Origin: Heterohyrax brucei
Lineage: Eukaryota > Chordata > Mammalia > Hyracoidea > Procaviidae
DNA length: 64,000 bases
NCBI GenBank assembly: GCA_028571685.1
Contig: CM053154.1
Location: forward strand, 622,501 to 686,500
Direction: 5' to 3'
A model generated the notes under the pieces. The model saw only the letters and a list, made by a program, of their open reading frames with translations, did not search any database and was not told where the DNA came from. The position numbers and the translations under genes were made by a program. Below are positions 21,678 to 33,828 of this stretch, in pieces (the stretch's first letter is position 1; the number at the start of each line of letters is the position of its first letter).

Positions 21678-21988
21678 CGAGATGAGTTTATGGGTGTAAT
21701 TCCCTCAGTTCCTCCACATGTCAGAAGAGCTGCTGGATGAGATTTCTTCATTTCCTCTAAGTATGAGAAGAGTCCTGGGTTTAATTTCCTTAGTTCTCTC
21801 CTGTGAAAGAAGAGTTCATGAACGGGATTTACTTCAGCTCCTCCGTGTGAGACCAGAGTTCACGGGTGCGATGCCCTCATTTACTCCGTGTGAGAGGCAG
21901 ATTCTCAGGTGTGACTGCCGCATTTCCTCTGTGTCAGAGGAGAGTACATGGGTGTGACACCTTCAGTTTCTTCACATGTCAGAAGGCC
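21678..21988. repeat. Tandem repeat, ~43-bp unit, 7 copies
   Basis: Seven degenerate units of 41-49 bp share the pattern (GGTGTAATT)-(CTCAGTTCCTCC)-(TGTGAGAAGAG). It begins about 20 bp after the ERVL LTR. Confidence 0.85.
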
Positions 21989-22799
21989 ACCAGGTGGCTT
22001 CCACTGTTTTGGGGATTTGATACTGGATAATGATTTTCTTCCTTCGAAAGTTAGAGTTTTGGTTCTGCTGCCTCTGACAAGCAGACACTGCTCTCCCTTC
22101 AGCTGACATGCTTCTGCTTCCTAGAGACTCAAATGATTCTCTCTTTTATTCTTGACATTTGTTAAGCAAGGTAGGTCTTAGTTAATAATTTTGTCAACTT
22201 TGCCTGCCTGTATTAAGAAAGCCTTCTTTATTTATTGCTTTGAATTTCCAATACAACACAAAGTTGCTTGGAAACCACCTGGCAAACAACCGCAGAGACC
22301 CAAGAGAGGATGCCTGCTTTCATGGACACTCGGCCAAGGCCTTCCCGAGGCCCACACCGGGGCTCCTGCTGTGGACAGCAGTGCAAGAAGGGTGGGGCCT
22401 CGGGGCTCGGAGGGACAGACACGCTGGGCTTGGCAGACGCTGTGACCTCTGGGGAGAGAAAAGAGCTTGCTTCAAACGGATTTACCCTTGTAGGTGGAGG
22501 TTTCCATGAGAAGAGAAGTGTTCTCCCCTCCTGACATGCATGTTTAAATGGAAGATTAACACTCTAAATTGTTTCATTCCACTTTCAGTGGTGCTCTCTA
22601 GAAGCTAAGAAGCTGTTTTCTGTAAATTAGTGAAACAAATTGACTCACAAACTGCCAATTTTATTAGAAGGAGACATATACTAACAGGGTGTGTGTGTGT
22701 GATTTTTTTCTTCAGTCTTTTTCTTGGCTACAGTAACATTTCTCACACAAGAGCGGATGTGGAAACTGTGCAATTCATATGCTGCTGGTATTGTTGACG
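21989..22799. other. Spacer, no gene recognised
   Basis: Single-copy-looking sequence; a short TG run lies at 22689-22702. No domain in the short open frames. Confidence 0.4.
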
Positions 22800-23200
22800 T
22801 CTCCGAGTCTGTCCCAGCTCCTCGCACAACGGCGACGCCGCCCGGTCCTTTGCCACCCTCATGGTCACTGCTGTGTCGGAGCCTGTTGTGGCATTCACTG
22901 CACCAGTTCATCTCATGGAGGATTGTCCTATTTTTCACTGACCCTTTACCTTACCAGGCCTGATGAGCTCTCCAAGGACCGGTCCTGCCTGATAACATGT
23001 CCAAAGCGTGTGAGATGAAGCCTCGCTACCCTCGCTGCTGAGGACACTCTGGCTGTATTTCTTCCAAGGCAGACCTGTTTGTTCTTCTGGCAGTGCATAC
23101 ACAATGTTCTTCACCGACCCCGTAATTCAAAGGCATCAGTTCTTCCTAGGTCTTCCTAATTCCTTGTCTGGCTTTTGCAGGCATATGAGGTAAGATTAAA
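22800..23200 (-). mobile_element. RTE1/BovB-type LINE, 3' part
   Basis: In reverse, GCCCGGTCCTTTGCCACCCT, TTTACCTTACCAGGCCTGAT, ACATGTCCAAAGCGTGTGAG and TGGCTGTATTTCTTCCAAGG follow the RTE1 3' end as in the copy at 55700-56520. Broken by stops and indels. Confidence 0.75.
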
Positions 23201-23317
23201 AACACCACGGGCTGGGTCAGGAACAGACCTAATATGGCTCCCCCAAATTGAAAATGACTTAGTTGGAAACCTCTCCCCCAGAAAAGCAGTGTGTCTGTTC
23301 AAAGATGGAGGGTCTCG

Positions 23318-23804
23318 TGGATTGAACTGTGTCCCCCCACAAAATGTGTGTAGCAATATGGCCTAGCATCCGGGTCTTGTGTCTTAGGTGCTGTGAGCCC
23401 TGCTTCTGTGATGTTAATGAGGGAGGGCAGGTGATGGGTGGCAGTTGTGTCGGTGGGACAGGGTCCAAAGAGTAAGTCTGCATTGTGCCTTGAGGCAATC
23501 TCGTGAGATAGAAAAGAAAGAAGCTAGCAGTGAGAGTTGGGGACCTCATACCACCAAGAAGCTGTGTCGGGAGTAGTGTGTCCTTTGGAAAGGACCCGGG
23601 GGCCCTGAGTCTCAGAAGCTTTCTGTCCAGGGGAGAGGTGATGACAAGATCCTTCCTCCAGAGCCAGCAGAGAAAGCCTTCCCCTGGGGCTGATGCCCTG
23701 AATTTGGACTTGTAGCCTACTGGACTGTGACAGAATAAAATTTCTCTTTTCAAAGCCATCCACTGGTGGCATTTCTGTTCCAGCGGCACTAGAGGACTGA
23801 GACA
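23318..23804 (+). mobile_element. MaLR-like LTR, full length
   Basis: It starts TGGATTGAACTGTGTCCCC, a typical MaLR LTR start, and ends ACTAGAGGACTGAGACA. An AATAAAAT signal lies about 70 bp before the end. It is the best complete copy of the family also seen at 1-473, 28512 and (reversed) 39620. It accounts for part of a 273-codon minus-strand open frame at 23259-24080, which is therefore not a gene. Confidence 0.7.
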
Positions 23805-24533
23805 CCCTCCAAGACCCCTGGTGCCTGGCCCCCCAGGCCACAGTTTCTCAAGTTCCCTGGCACTCATACCAGTCTTGAAGAGAAGGTAGTCACTTTGTGG
23901 GATGACCAGGGTCCTTTGTGCTGTCATACACAGACTGCAGGACACACAGACAGAGCACAGGACACCAGGACAACAGGCAGGACACTGGCCCCCCACCTGG
24001 AGCCGGAGCCCTGCCCTGGCAGCAGCACATGAAGGGGGCCGTCTTGGTCCAGCTCCCACTCTGGCTGCCGGAGAGGACATCAGGCTGGGCTGACGGGCGA
24101 CAGCCTTCCCACTGAGAATTTGGAATTGCCTGTGAAATCTGCTGTCTATTGGAATCGCTGTTTTCCTTCACGGCTGTTGACTTTCAAGTTCACGCCTGTG
24201 AGTCGAACAGCCATGCCCACGGTCGAGGCTCGTGGGAGGCCTCTCATCTCTCCCTCTAGAGCGGCCTCCTAGTTTGGAGTCTCTAGGAGTGGCCCAAGGG
24301 CCGGCTATTCCAGCACCAGGGGAGCCTGCATTTAGGGGCCGCACCCAGCAGTGTAAGCCGTGGCCCTGTGGCCAGGACAGTGCCCTAGGCTGCAGCTTTT
24401 CAAGGGGTACTGAGGGAGAGGGGAAGGCTTCTCTAGGGGCACCTGAGATAAAGATGCCCTGATGTGCCCAGGGAGCGCCTGGGGGGTGTGAGGGCAGTCA
24501 GAAGAGAGAGCTGGATAGCCCTGGCAACTTGCA
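23805..24533. other. Spacer, no gene recognised
   Basis: GC-rich; open frames on both strands without domains. Confidence 0.4.
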
Positions 24534-24622
24534 GGCCCACCCAGCAGGACCTGGAGGCCACCATGACTGCTGGGCCCACCCAGAAGGACCTGGAAGCTGC
24601 CGTGACGGCTGGGCCCACCCAG
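24534..24622. repeat. 39-bp tandem duplication, ~2.3 copies
   Basis: GCCCACCCAGCAGGACCTGG and GCCCACCCAGAAGGACCTGG start two 39-bp units that differ at a few positions; a third partial unit (GCCCACCCAG) follows. Confidence 0.85.
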
Positions 24623-26267
24623 TCACCATCTAGCAGACTCTGACCCCTGGTGGTCCCGCGCGTGCGAGAGCATAACTGTGCCCCAGAGGGGTGTTGGTGG
24701 TTGATTGGTCGGCAGTAGGCCACCAGTCTTTCTTCAGGGGTGCCTCTGTGTGGACTTGAATGGCCGTTCTTCTGGTTAGTGGCTGAGCCCAGGAACTGTC
24801 CACATCACCAGGGACTCCCTGGGCCCTCCTGCTGTCCCACCCTGACTCTCCAAGGTGGGGCTTGCCTTTCCTGGAGCCTTGCTGGAACTCCTGGAGTGTT
24901 CCACAGCCCCTGGGCTGTGTCTGACTCCCCTCATCAGTGTGGCCTCTCTCCCATCCCCTCCAAGATTCCCCAGCCCCCTGCACCTGAGCTGGGCAGCCCG
25001 ACTGTAGCCTCTGACTTCCCTCAGCTGGGTGAGGACCCAGCCAGGGACCCAGCCAGACTGCAGGTGTCAGTGGTTTCCAGATGGCCACAGTGTCCGGGTG
25101 TCCCCCAGCAGAGATGGTCCTTGGCTCTGAGAGAGGAGCCTGGTGCCCCCTCCTCCATGAGGGGTTCACACTCTCAGGCCTCGAATCTGGCTCCTGAGTG
25201 GCAGGGACTCACCCGCTCTTCCAGGAGGGGGTGGTATGCCCCTCTGTCTTCAGGAGTAGGTGTCTCAGAGGCTGGGTGGTCTCCTGGTCTCCAGACCTCT
25301 GGGACCTGTCCAAGAAACCCTGTCTGGCTCTGCCATGTGAGTCCTGGGCAGATCCCACATGCAGGATGGACCTGGGACGGTGGCTGGGTGCTGGCCTCCC
25401 CTTAACTATCTCCCGCACTGACCCGCCAACCAATCAATGCACTAACAAACGGCTGTGAGAGTGTCAGGGGACTGCTATTTGGCTGGGGGCCTGGATGGAA
25501 TGGGGCTGAGTTAGGGGTCTCAGCTGTCAGGGGACTCTTGGCGGGGGCACAGTGATCATATGACAGAGAAGAAGGGGCTGAAGTTAAGCCTGAAGGCTGG
25601 AGAGGCTGACGGCACCCTCCACTGGAAGGGGCCCTGTCTGGGGGCCTGCCAGTGGGACAGGACAGGACAGGGTGGCTGAGGGAGGAGCCATGGGGAGCGC
25701 CGAGGCGCTGGTGGCGCTGGGCCTGCTGCATGGGCTGCAGGCAGAGGTGACCCACCAGGGTGGAAACTTGAAGGCCCTGGGCCACCTCCTCTGCAGATGG
25801 GCACTGGGCATAGCTGACTGTCTCTCACCGCCCGTGGACAGGGGGAGCCAGCTGGGCTGTGTCGTGGGCACGACAGGCCCTCGGGATACCAGGCAAGGTG
25901 CCGGGCCACCTGTTGGCTGGAGGGCAGAGGGTCCTGGAGAAGCAGAGGTGAGGGTTCTGGTTCTCCAGGCACCCAGAAAACCTGGTTGGCCCCGAGGTCG
26001 CAGTAAAGCCATGAGCCTTGAGACAGATGGACAGAGTCCCATCTTTCTGGCTGCTGTCCCTCCTGGTAGAATACAGAGACCTGATTACAGAGACCGTCAC
26101 CCCATCGGAGGCCACGTGAGGCTCTTCCGTTCCCCGGGAGTCCTGGAGGGCGAGGAAGATAGATTACCTCTTTCCGCAGCTCACGAGCCGCGTGGCGAGA
26201 AGGCCTGTGAGGGCAAAAGGCAGACGCCAAAGGGAAGACGTTCATAAGAAATTCAAAGAAACAGAAG
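24623..26267. other. GC-rich spacer with long non-coding frames
   Basis: Open frames of 221 codons (24740-25405, +), 179 codons (24630-25169, -) and 252 codons (25556-26314, -) overlap each other. None shows a recognisable domain or a consistent exon pattern, and stop-poor frames on both strands are expected in GC-rich DNA. I do not call a gene. Confidence 0.45.
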
Positions 26268-26331
26268 AGCCCTGCACCCCGCGAGCCCTGCACCCCGCGA
26301 GCCCTGTACCCCACGAGCCCCGCACTTCACC
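26268..26331. repeat. 16-bp tandem repeat, 4 copies
   Basis: Four units of GAGCCCTGCACCCCGC with small changes in the last two. Confidence 0.9.
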
Positions 26332-27687
26332 TGCCGGAGCTGCTCAGCGTTTTTAATCCACAGCCTGAGGCCTGTCCATTCACTGTGTCATTGAGGGGTT
26401 GCCTTACAAGTGAAAAGAGGCTTGGGCAGGTGGCCTTTGTGCGGGATGCTGCCCATCTCCCCACATGGCATCACTACACTGGCGCCCTGGGCCCCAGCGG
26501 CACTGCCATCGGAGGGAGCCCCACCCCGAGGCCTCTCCTCCCACCAGCTCGCTGTCTCCAGACCTAGTCTCCGTGGTCCCCAGAGCACGGCCGGATGCAC
26601 TGAGTATCTCCATCCAGAGCCAAAGACCCCACAGGCTGCTCAGCGCTTCTCAGATTCAGGCCTGCAGCTGGAGGAGGGCCATTAGGCCGAAGGAGCACTG
26701 CCTCCTTGCTTTTGATGGCCGCATAGCGACGGCCACTGGAGACAAAGGGGGACCTCAGGGCCTTTCTCACCAGAGCTCCCAGGGCTTCCGTCTGAGGGTC
26801 AGCCCCCCCACCTCAGCGCTTTGGGCCGTGTGCTGACCCACGGCCAGCAGTCTGACCCAGGGAGAGAGCTGGGCCTAGGAGGCAGCTTCCCCTCAGGAAT
26901 GGGCATGCTGGGGTTTCACAAGAACAAATCTTGAAGTCTGGCTTCCCATGAGCTTCTATAGCAGGCTCCTGGCCTGCCATCAGGGGTGTAAAGAGATGAG
27001 GGACAAGAGAGTCCTGCAGAGACCCCCAGGGCACCCCGTGAAGAGAGATACTCTGCACCTGTCCAGCAGCAGCTGCAAAGGCTGGCCTTTGGGGACACAC
27101 CTGCTTGGGCAGCAGAGACGGGCCAGCTAGACCTCTGGAGGTAGAGCAAGACAGGGTTCCCTGCCAGGCCATGGGGAGGACAGGGTGCTCAGGGCACTCC
27201 CAGGCCCACGGGGAAGATGGGTGCTGCAGACTCCACGCGTTTCCCCAGGAGGGAGTCACCTGTGTCCTCCTGAAAACTCCAAACTCCATGACCCACCCAA
27301 ACCTCTAGGGATGGGGATGCACTTCTGTGTCCGGGAGGAAAAACAGAAACTCCCTTACCTCACTGTGGCCTGTCAGGGAACAGTGTCTCATTGGGCGTCA
27401 GTGGGACAGGTGGGGTGGTGTGGGAGGTGCAGGATGGGGGTCAGGAACAGTGGGTGCCGGTGGGTGGGCTGCTGGTGCTTGCATAGGGTCAGGCTGCTGC
27501 CTACGTCCTCAGCCTGAGTGTTCTGAATAGCTGACTCATTTTGTAAACTGTCTTTTAATTGTTTTTCTCTCTGTGGATTGAAAGTTTATTGGCTCTGAGT
27601 ACTTGAAATGTGCTCCTCTGTCTCTCAGGAGCAGAGCTCATCAGGGTCTGTGCTTTGGAGTGTTGGAACTGCCCACTCGTGGTGTGC
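26332..27687. other. Spacer, no gene recognised
   Basis: GC-rich, with open frames up to 158 codons on both strands and no domains. No repeat family recognised. Confidence 0.4.
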
Positions 27688-27855
27688 ACCTGGAGACCCT
27701 GGCGGCTCAGTGGTTAAGTGCTGCATCTGCTGACCAAGGGGTCGGCAGTTCGGACCCACCAGGCACTCTTTGGAAACTCCGTGAGACAGTGCTACTCTGT
27801 CCTGTAGGGTTGCTATGAGCCTGAATTGACTCGATGGCACTGGGTTTGGTTGCTT
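27688..27855 (+). repeat. AfroSINE, full length
   Basis: CCCTGGCGGCTCAGTGGTTA, GGTCGGCAGTTCGGACCCAC, TACTCTGTCCTGTAGGGTTG and TTGACTCGATGGCACTGGGT give head, body and tail. One of the best-preserved copies in the window. Confidence 0.95.
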
Positions 27856-27861
27856 TTAATG

Positions 27862-28005
27862 TACACAAGAAACTAAGTGCTGTGGCTACTAACTGAAGGT
27901 CCACAGTTTGAATCCACCAGGAGCTCCTTGCGAATTCTGTGGGGCACTCCTTATAGGGTCTCTGTGAGTTGGAATGGACTTGGTGGCAATGGTGTTTCTT
28001 TGGTT
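27862..28005 (+). repeat. AfroSINE, second copy in tandem
   Basis: CTAAGTGCTGTGGCTACTAA, AGGTCCACAGTTTGAATCCA, TCTGTGGGGCACTCCTTATA and GAATGGACTTGGTGGCA follow the same element directly after the previous copy, in the same direction. More diverged than its neighbour. Confidence 0.85.
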
Positions 28006-28219
28006 TTCTACAAACACCACCACTGATGATAAGAACCAGACCAGGAGACTCGCAAGCGAGGGGCCTAGATTTAGACTGAATGATGTCCTGCAAACATTAT
28101 CTGGAATTTCTTTCGGCTACGTGTGTAAACGTGACTGTGTTTGCAGGAAGACGTTTTCCTCTGCTGTGTTCAGACCGGCATTCAGGAGCAGGGTGTGTCC
28201 TACACCTGGTCCTTCCTGA

Positions 28220-28300
28220 GTCGTGTCCTGTAAAGGGGAGAAGAGACACAGAGACACCCACAGGGAAAGACAGCACAGATACATGTACGAGCAACAAGGT
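28220..28300 (+). mobile_element. MLT1-like LTR fragment
   Basis: GAGTCGTGTCCTGTAAAGGG followed by GAGAAGAGACACAGAGACACC resembles the central part of MLT1 LTRs. Short and uncertain. Confidence 0.35.
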
Positions 28301-28511
28301 GGCCGAGCATCCCTGGCAGACCCAGACCCTGGGAGAGAGGCCCCTTAGGAGGAACTCACAGGGCCGACTTCTGGATTCAGGACGTTGAGCTCTGATAGTC
28401 CTGAGGGCCGTGTCCAGTCTGCAAAGGCCAGGGTTCAGAGACAAGCAGACTGACCACACACTTAAATTGGCAGACTCGACCTCCCAGGCATCACTGCCAA
28501 GCACCTTGTCA

Positions 28512-29033
28512 TGGACGGAATTGTGTTCCCCCAAAAAACATGTGTAGTAATTTGGCTGGGCCAGGAGTCTCTGTGTTCTGTGACTGCCTTCCATTCTGTG
28601 AGTTTCTGATGCTGTGAATCCTGGTCTCTGCCTGTGGCTAGTGGACAGGACAATTATGTTAAAAGAGGATGAGGGTGGGACTGACATGCCCTCGCTAAGG
28701 AAGTTTCCCTGGAGTTGGCTTACACCACCGTTTATCCTTTTATTCCATGGGACCAGGGAAACAAGCAGAGATTTGGGAACCTCCCACCATCAAGAAAGTA
28801 GCACCAGGAGAAGACGGCGTCCTTCAGACCTGAGGTTCCTGTGCTGGGATGCTCCCCGGACAAAGACTGATGCAACACAAGGACTTCCTCCAGAGCTGAC
28901 ACAGGAAAAGCCTCCCCCTGCAGCGGACACCTTGGACTTGGACTCGTAGTCCACTGGACTGTAAGAATAAACATTTCTGTTTTCAAAGCCACTCACTGGT
29001 GGTATTTCTGTTGGAGTGCATCAGCTGACCAAC
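28512..29033 (+). mobile_element. MaLR-like LTR
   Basis: It starts TGGACGGAATTGTGTTCCCC and ends near CAGCTGACCAACACA; the AATAAACATTTCTG signal and CACTCACTGGTGGTATTTCT match the copy at 23318. About 35 bp longer than that copy. Confidence 0.65.
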
Positions 29034-29529
29034 ACACACCTCAGGCCCCAGACAACCCTGCTGAGTGGCGTCCTTCCTTTACAGCAAGCTGTGGATTCTA
29101 GCCATCCCAGAGCAATGGACACGTGACATAGAAACCGGGAGCGGCTAGCCTTCTGAGGGCCACTTGGGTGCCTGAAGCTCTGGAGGCCTGACACCCAGTG
29201 CAGCGGCAGCAGTCTCACAAACCTAAGGCCTCTGACACTGACGGCTGCCCAACCCCCTGGAGCTGGGAGAGGAGGCCTGTCCTTCTTAGGTAGCAAGCCC
29301 GAGGCGTGGACCACCTCCTTTGGTCTTGTGTCCTGGAGTGCAGCGAAAGCCCACAGAGTGAGAGGCTCACAAACACAGAGACTCCCTGTTGGACCTGGAG
29401 GCTGGAGGCCAAGCGAGGCCTTGGCCGTGTGGGTTCCCTGGGAGGCCCTGAGCCAGGACAGCCTCACAGCCAGGCGCCAGTAGGCACAGCCAGCCTGGGC
29501 TTGCGGCTGCATCCTCACGTGCCACCCCT
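29034..29529. other. Spacer, possibly more MLT1
   Basis: Nothing recognised with confidence. It could contain the diverged 3' half of the MLT1 that follows. Confidence 0.3.
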
Positions 29530-29687
29530 CTGCTGTCCTTTGTCTCCCCTCGGATGCCATTACACCCTAGTCACATTAACCTAACAGGTGACGGTGCCCA
29601 GACTCTACTTCCAAACCAGGTGGTGTTTGCAGCTACCAAGTAAAGGCCTCAGTGCATCTTCCGGGGGACACAGTTCAGCCCGTAACA
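29530..29687 (-). mobile_element. MLT1-type MaLR LTR, 5' end reversed
   Basis: TACACCCTAGTCACATTAAC and CCGGGGGACACAGTTCAGCC followed by CGTAACA match the reversed MLT1 start. The 3' part to the left is not clear. Confidence 0.5.
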
Positions 29688-32059
29688 GCCCTCCCTGCCT
29701 CCGCCTGCCCGCTGCAGCCCAGAATGCCACTGTCCCCAGACAAGCCCAATCACTTGGTGGGTAGAGACCGGAGCAAGCTGAGGCTGTGGGCAGTGGCCTT
29801 CAGACAGCCAGCCTCCCCTGACATGACGTTGGGCAAGTCAAACAGCAGGCACCTGGCTGTCAGAGGGGTGTTTTAAGGGTGTCCCTGTAGTGACGAGGCA
29901 CAGGGTGACGGGGCACACCCATGAGCCAGAACCGCGATCGTTCTTGCCGTTGCCGTGGCACGGCTTCTGTTTTGCTGAAGAAGCACCTCACCACCCGTCT
30001 GTCAGTCCGTCTGAGCACTGCGGCTGCTGGTGTGTGGCTGTGGTGCTGGAAGCTCTGCCATCAGCATTTCAGACGGCAGGGTCACCTGTGCTGGCAGGTT
30101 TCTGCGGAGCCTTCTGACTCAGGTGACCAGCCACGGTGGCCAGCCAGTCCATTTCGGAAGACCAGCAATGACAGCCCTGGAGACCACAGGGCAACGTCTG
30201 AGACTTGGACTCACTGATGTGTATATGCCATGAGGTGGGGCTGATGGGCGGAAAGGACACCAAGGCAGGTAAAGTCAAGGTCAGCGAAAATGAGGCGGAC
30301 CGACACGGTGGGCACAGCAACAGGCTCACACTCCAGCGGCCACGAAGGAGGGGCCGGACCAGGAAAGCTTCCTTCTGTCACCCCCAGCGGCCGCCGTGAG
30401 CCCCAGCTGACTCAACCGCTATCAAGGACGCAGGACACCGGGCTCCCTGGGGGAGGTTCCTTGTGTGGGTCCAAAGTGGACCTGCCGTGGCAGAGCTGGC
30501 CTGGACCTGCTGCCTGGGCTGCTGTTGGGGAGGCGGCTCAGATCGGCCCTCACTTGTCTGTCTGGGAGCCCTCAGCACGGGCCTGACCCAGGCCAGACCA
30601 CGGAGGGGCCGCGCACTGCATTACAGGACGAGTCCGGGCCCCGCGAGGAGGTGCGTCTTGAGGTCCAAACTCTCCGATGACCCACAGCTGTGGCTCTGGG
30701 AACAGTCCTCTGCAGTGACTGGGCGCTGTTCCGTCCCCACAGGAAGTCACTGCCTCTGGGAGAGGCTGCTCCCTCCAAAGCTGCCCAGATGCCAGAGGAG
30801 AGCAGGTGGGATCAGGAAGGAGGCGGGGGCGCCCAGGGGCCCCTCTTGACACGGTTAATGGGTTTCTCTGCTGAGATCGTTTGTCAGGTTGGCAGCTAAG
30901 GTATTTTTAGCTTCCAGGAGCCCAAGGTCACTCAAGTGACAACTGAGTCTCTGGATCTAGAAATTATCTTCAGAATTTGTTCTGCAGGTGACACACACCT
31001 GTAAAGTTCCTCTCCAAGCTACAGCACCCCCAGCTCAGCATTTAGAGCTGTTCTGAGAGGAGACAAACATGTCCGTGTGCACCTAGTAGGCCACCTGAAC
31101 CTGAGGCCCCGTCAGGCCCCCCGGAACCCTCTCTTCTAAGGGGCACGTGCTTGGCTAATGTGATATATTACCAGTTCAGTCAATCTGGGGCTCCTGAGCC
31201 GCCGTGGGAGGCTTGTCCCAGGGCAGGATGGTCAATTTCCCCCCTGCCCCTGCCCCACCAAACCAGGTGTAAGCCAGGTACCTCAGAGCGCTGAAGTCTC
31301 TGGGGAGAGCCCTCCTAAGGGATTAGCTGGAGCCTGGAGAGCTGCTCCCTGTGTGAGCTTGCCTCTGGGCTCCTGAAGCAGACCAGCCAGGCCTGAGGTC
31401 ATCCTTTGGCCAGTTTCAAGGAAGTCAAAGGGACCCGGTGGGCTGGGAGGATCTCAGGAGCTGTGTGTGTGATGTACATTTATGCCACCAGAAAAGGCAG
31501 ATATTTCAGGCCCCAAATTACCTTCACTTCATCTAAATCTGGAAAAAGGTTCTTTTTCATTTGTTCCAAAACAATGTCTTGTCAGGGACCTTGCCATTAT
31601 TAGATATTAAATTGTCAGGCGAAGCCACTGCCTCAGTTCAGCAGGCTGAGCTGAACAGAACAGAAATCGCAGGGGTTCTTTCAGGGGGCTTTGCTAGGGC
31701 CGGGCGGCCCTTTCCTCACCGTGGCGGAGTCCTTGCTGTTCCCTACAAAAAAGAAAGAAGAAAAAGGAAGCTGTCCTGCACGAAGTCCTGTTGTGAAAAA
31801 GCAGATTAACCGTCCAGAGTAACGTGGGGGATAGGGAAATCATTCTCCCCCGGTCAAGGGCCACCCGAGACCCTGGGAGGACATCTGGGGTCCCCCTTCT
31901 TGTGGTGGAATCATGCCTCTGCTCCAAACCATTCACTCTGAACTCCAGCGGGCAGAAGACGCAGACAGGACGGGCCCCTGGGCTTTCACCCCAGACCCAC
32001 AGGGCACTCACCAAGCCCTGCAGGGCTGCCAACAACTCCTGTGAGCTCCGAGGGCAGCG
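29688..32059. other. Spacer, no gene recognised
   Basis: About 2.4 kb. Overlapping open frames at 30290-30900 on both strands lack domains. An A-rich purine run (AAAAAAGAAAGAAGAAAAAGG-like, 31745-31768) is the only simple sequence. No repeat family recognised. Confidence 0.4.
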
Positions 32060-32420
32060 TCTGTGTGCTCTGGAAAGGGCAAGTGTGCATATACCCATGT
32101 GTGCATGTGCAGATGTGTGCACACGTGAGTGTGCGTGTGCACTTATGTGCATGTGTTGACACGCTTTTGTGCATGCTGGTGCAGATGTGTGTACACATGT
32201 GCAGGTTCAAGCATGTGCACTGTGCACACATGTATTCAGGTTTGTGCATGTGTGTTCGCTTATGTGTGGACACGCATGTGTGCATACTCGTGCAGCTGTG
32301 CGTACACACGTGCAGGTTCAAGCGTGTGCATGTGCACACGTGCACTCAGGTTTGTGTGTGCAGACATACATGTGTTCATGTGCACCTGTGTGTGCATGTT
32401 CACGTGCTGTGCGTGTGTTC
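32060..32420. repeat. Alternating purine-pyrimidine TG/CA-rich tract
   Basis: About 360 bp built from words such as GTGTGCATGTGCA, ACACGTG and TGTGCACAC. Stop-poor Cys/Val/His-rich frames occur in all three plus frames, showing that they come from composition. Long alternating purine-pyrimidine DNA is prone to Z-form. Confidence 0.9.
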
Positions 32421-33274
32421 TTGTGTCACCTGGACGGGCCTGGGACAGGCAGACTCTGTCTGTGGGCTCCGGGCTTCACACTCGTCAGGCCAGCTGCCAG
32501 CAGGGTCACAGCTGAGGAGCAAGGAAGCAGCCGGGCTGGGGCTGGGCAGGGCCGTCAGGAGGTGGCTGCCCAGCCCCGCGCACTGAGTGGACCTCCTGGG
32601 CCTCAGCACCCAGAGGTGTGAGGGGGTGTTAGACACGGGCAAGTCAGGGGAGGTCAGAAGAGAGGGGTGACTTGGGGGGTCCCAGGAGCACCAGAGGCAG
32701 CAGGACATCCCCTCGCTCCCACCACACAAGTTGTCTTTTCACCGCCCAGTGCTACCCGCTCCCACTCTCTGCCCTGCTGGAGTCCCTCCAGACTGGCCCT
32801 GGTTGGCCCACCCTCTGTGTTTCCTGTTTTCCTACAAGGGCCTGAGCCAGGTGGTGCTGTTCATGTCTCTGCCCTCCAGGTTCCCGTGAGTGGCCAGCAG
32901 GTGTCTGTCCTTGAAGTCCAGGGGCTCAGGAAGACATGGCTGGCTGATCAGAGTGCTGGGCACTGCCCAGTGGTCCTGGGCTCCAGGCTCCACAGCGAGG
33001 CTGGGCCAGTCTCTCCACTGAGTCAGGACATGAGGGGACTCCTTTCCTTGCTGCAGTGCTGTGTGGATGCGAGTGATGAAACCAGTGTCAAAACCTGTCA
33101 CCATCTCACTGTGCTTTGACAGAGAAAGTGCTAGAACCACACTGCATGCAGCACTAAAGATGAGCTTGTCCAAGCCCTGCCACCCATTTGTGCTACCTGG
33201 GGATGGCACCCAGCACACGTGCCACTGCCAGTGGTCCAGGACGGAGTGTCCCCCATGAAGAGAGTATTTCAACT
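32421..33274. other. Spacer, no gene recognised
   Basis: Open frames of about 150 codons on both strands at 32667-33272 overlap and show no domain. Confidence 0.4.
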
Positions 33275-33792
33275 ATCAAGACAGAAGCAGTAATCGATGG
33301 ACACAGTACTTATACAATAAATACACATTATATAAAATGAATAATACAAAATAAATGATAAGCAAATAAAACACATAATAATGAATTCAATAAAGGATCA
33401 ACAATCAGTAAATAAAAAGAAACAAATGGTAAATATAAACAAATAAAAATAAGTCACACAGATAATACAAAAAATAATGTAATAGTGAGTGAATAAAAAT
33501 AGTGGATTTAATAAATCATAAAATAAAAACAACCAAATGAGCTAAAAAATAATAAAAATAAGAGCAAATAGCTGAAAACAAATAAATACACCCACCCACT
33601 ATTATATATAATTAAAAGCAAAAACAAAAGAATAAAAAAGAAATAAAAATACTAAATACAATAAATAATAAATATGAACACATGAATGAAAATAAAACTA
33701 TATAATAAATGAAATAAAATAAATTATACATTGACACAAAACTAATCAAACAAAAATAAAGTCATAAGTAATAAAACAGATAAATTGATAAT

Positions 33793-33828
33793 ACGCCAGC
33801 CAAGTGCCATCGAGTCGGATCCGAATAT
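33793..33828 (-). repeat. AfroSINE tail fragment inside the A+T tract
   Basis: GCCAAGTGCCATCGAGTCGG followed by ATCCGAAT is the reversed end of AfroSINE. Only about 36 bp remain. Confidence 0.85.

Noticed and set aside
23259-24080. 273-codon minus-strand open frame, the longest in the window
   Set aside because: Most of it is antisense to a MaLR-like LTR (23318-23804); the rest has no domain. Chance frame in GC-rich DNA.
25556-26314. 252-codon minus-strand open frame
   Set aside because: No recognisable domain, covered by a 191-codon frame on the other strand, runs into a 16-bp tandem repeat. No exon evidence.
32041-32621. Cys/Val/His-rich frames of 120-180 codons in all plus frames
   Set aside because: Purely the translation of a TG-rich tract; equally open in every frame.
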